A stretch of DNA of 41,821 nucleotides from Chitinophagales bacterium (lineage in GTDB: Bacteria > Bacteroidota > Bacteroidia > Chitinophagales > Saprospiraceae): assembly GCA_013297745.1 (NCBI GenBank), contig JAAFIM010000029.1, forward strand, positions 1 through 41,821. The letters are read 5' to 3'. Under the pieces are notes generated by a model. It worked only from the letters and a program-made list of their open reading frames with translations, had not been told where the DNA came from and did no database searches. A program made the position numbers and the translations under genes. Positions 40,974-41,821 of the stretch are shown here, piece by piece (position 1 is the first letter of the stretch; every line of letters starts with the position of its first letter).

Positions 40974-41821
40974 ATGCAAAACAACCTATCTAACGAGCAA
41001 ATTGCTATTTTAAACCTCTTATGTTCTTCGCAAAAAGAGAATATAGAATTAGCCGAACAGTTGGCTATTTCTCAAGGAATTGATTTGGTTAATTTTTTAC
41101 AATCAATTGGTTATGATAAATTGGGCTTGGCTAAAGCTGATGATTTTATGACTCAAGAATTGAGCTTAACGGACGACAACGCAGATTATTGGAGCGAGTA
41201 TTTGCCCCAAAGCGTTACATTTTTACAGGTAAATAATTATTCTAAAACAGAATTGCCTAATTATTTGCCGTCCAATTTGGAAAAATTAAATTGTACAAAT
41301 AATCAAATAATGCAATTACCTGATAACTTGCCTAACAAGTTACAAGTATTGAATTGTAGAGGTAATAAATTGGTAAAATTACCCGATAATTTACCTTTAA
41401 ATTTAAAAGAATTGGATTGCGCTGTTAATCAAATTGTTAAATTACCCGATAATTTACCCCCCAATTTGGAAAATTTAATGTGCAGCAGTAATAAAATAGT
41501 TAGCTTACCCGATAGTTTACCAAAAACTTTAACTAATTTATATTGCTATATAAATCAAATAGTTAGCTTACCTAATAATTTACCCAACACATTACAATCT
41601 TTAAAATGTGGCGGTAACCAAATTAAATCCTTACCCAATAATTTACCCACCAATTTGAATAATTTGGATTGCCGACTTAATAAAATTAAAACCCTACCTA
41701 AAAATTTACCCATCAGTTTAAAGCGTTTACATTGTAGCTATAACCAAATAAAAACCCTGCCTAAATATCTATTAGACAGGGGGGTAGAAATTAACCACGA
41801 GGGCAATCCTATAAAACAATA
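40974..41821 (+). CDS. Array LRR protein 6 (start class MQ, 8 LRRs), stop codon cut by window end
   Basis: The reading frame runs from the ATG at 40974 for 282 codons and reaches the last two window bases, TA, which would be the first two bases of a TAA or TAG stop. The protein therefore appears complete. It has the conserved N-terminal domain (LSNEQIAILNLLCSSQKENI, then DYWSEYLPQSVTFLQV) and eight Cys-type 21-residue leucine-rich repeats. The tail is LPKYLLDRGVEINHEGNPIKQ, of the gene 4 class. The array may continue beyond the window. Confidence 0.88.
   Translation, partial: MQNNLSNEQIAILNLLCSSQKENIELAEQLAISQGIDLVNFLQSIGYDKLGLAKADDFMTQELSLTDDNADYWSEYLPQSVTFLQVNNYSKTELPNYLPSNLEKLNCTNNQIMQLPDNLPNKLQVLNCRGNKLVKLPDNLPLNLKELDCAVNQIVKLPDNLPPNLENLMCSSNKIVSLPDSLPKTLTNLYCYINQIVSLPNNLPNTLQSLKCGGNQIKSLPNNLPTNLNNLDCRLNKIKTLPKNLPISLKRLHCSYNQIKTLPKYLLDRGVEINHEGNPIKQ

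Noticed and set aside
36630-41780. Regular ~63-bp DNA repeats that could suggest CRISPR or a minisatellite
   Set aside because: The repeats are in frame, contiguous, and encode 21-residue leucine-rich repeats. There are no unique spacers and no cas genes.
36354-41821. Array proteins as type III effectors of the IpaH/YopM kind
   Set aside because: The LP-type repeats look similar, but there is no E3 ligase domain and no type III secretion gene, and Bacteroidota do not use that pathway.

Overview
The window comes from a Bacteroidota chromosome, most likely a gliding or Cytophagales-type lineage. Four things point there: promoters of the TTG-N19/20-TAnnTTTG type, little use of Shine-Dalgarno sequences, AT-rich intergenic DNA, and type IX secretion (T9SS) cargo of both sorting classes (a CHU_C/type B tail on a 1778-residue SprB-repeat adhesin and a type A tail on a secreted leucine-rich-repeat protein). 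I found no rRNA, tRNA or CRISPR array.

Layout. (1) 1-405 is non-coding, with inverted repeats and a strong terminator hairpin. (2) 406-10027 is a MoxR-type cluster: RDD protein (minus), then divergently a double-length SpoIIM-like membrane protein, a DUF4129-like protein, a DUF4350 protein, a lipoprotein, a MoxR AAA+ ATPase, and a membrane protein with winged-helix-like segments. The last gene is split by an ISL3-family insertion sequence (8399-9522) with 25-bp terminal inverted repeats and a perfect 8-bp target duplication; removing the element restores one 488-codon frame. (3) 10103-14329, minus strand, holds a lone contractile-injection-system baseplate/tube LysM protein and a three-gene operon (HEXXH lipoprotein, unknown secreted protein, DUF445 protein). 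(4) 14446-20506 holds a DCC-family protein, an ECF sigma factor, ribD, an OstA-like outer-membrane biogenesis protein and a helical-repeat protein. (5) 20613-27659, minus strand, holds an OmpA-family protein, the SprB-repeat adhesin and a small coiled-coil exported protein. (6) 27979-33433 holds a lipoprotein, a subtilisin-like protease with a long insertion, ugd, a secreted protein, msrB and rdgB. (7) 33584-41821 is dominated by leucine-rich repeats: one secreted LRR/T9SS protein, an unknown helical protein on the other strand, then six tandem LRR genes running to the window edge.

The LRR array is the most unusual part. The six genes share a ~90-residue N-terminal domain without a signal peptide, followed by 7 to 10 LRRs of 21 residues each with a cysteine at a fixed position. 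They fall into two start classes and several tail classes that are combined in different ways, as expected for recombination among copies. A 141-bp intergenic repeat, carrying a palindrome and a promoter-like box that ends six bases before the start codon, separates the transcription units. I infer a copy-number- and sequence-variable intracellular LRR family; its function cannot be read from the sequence.
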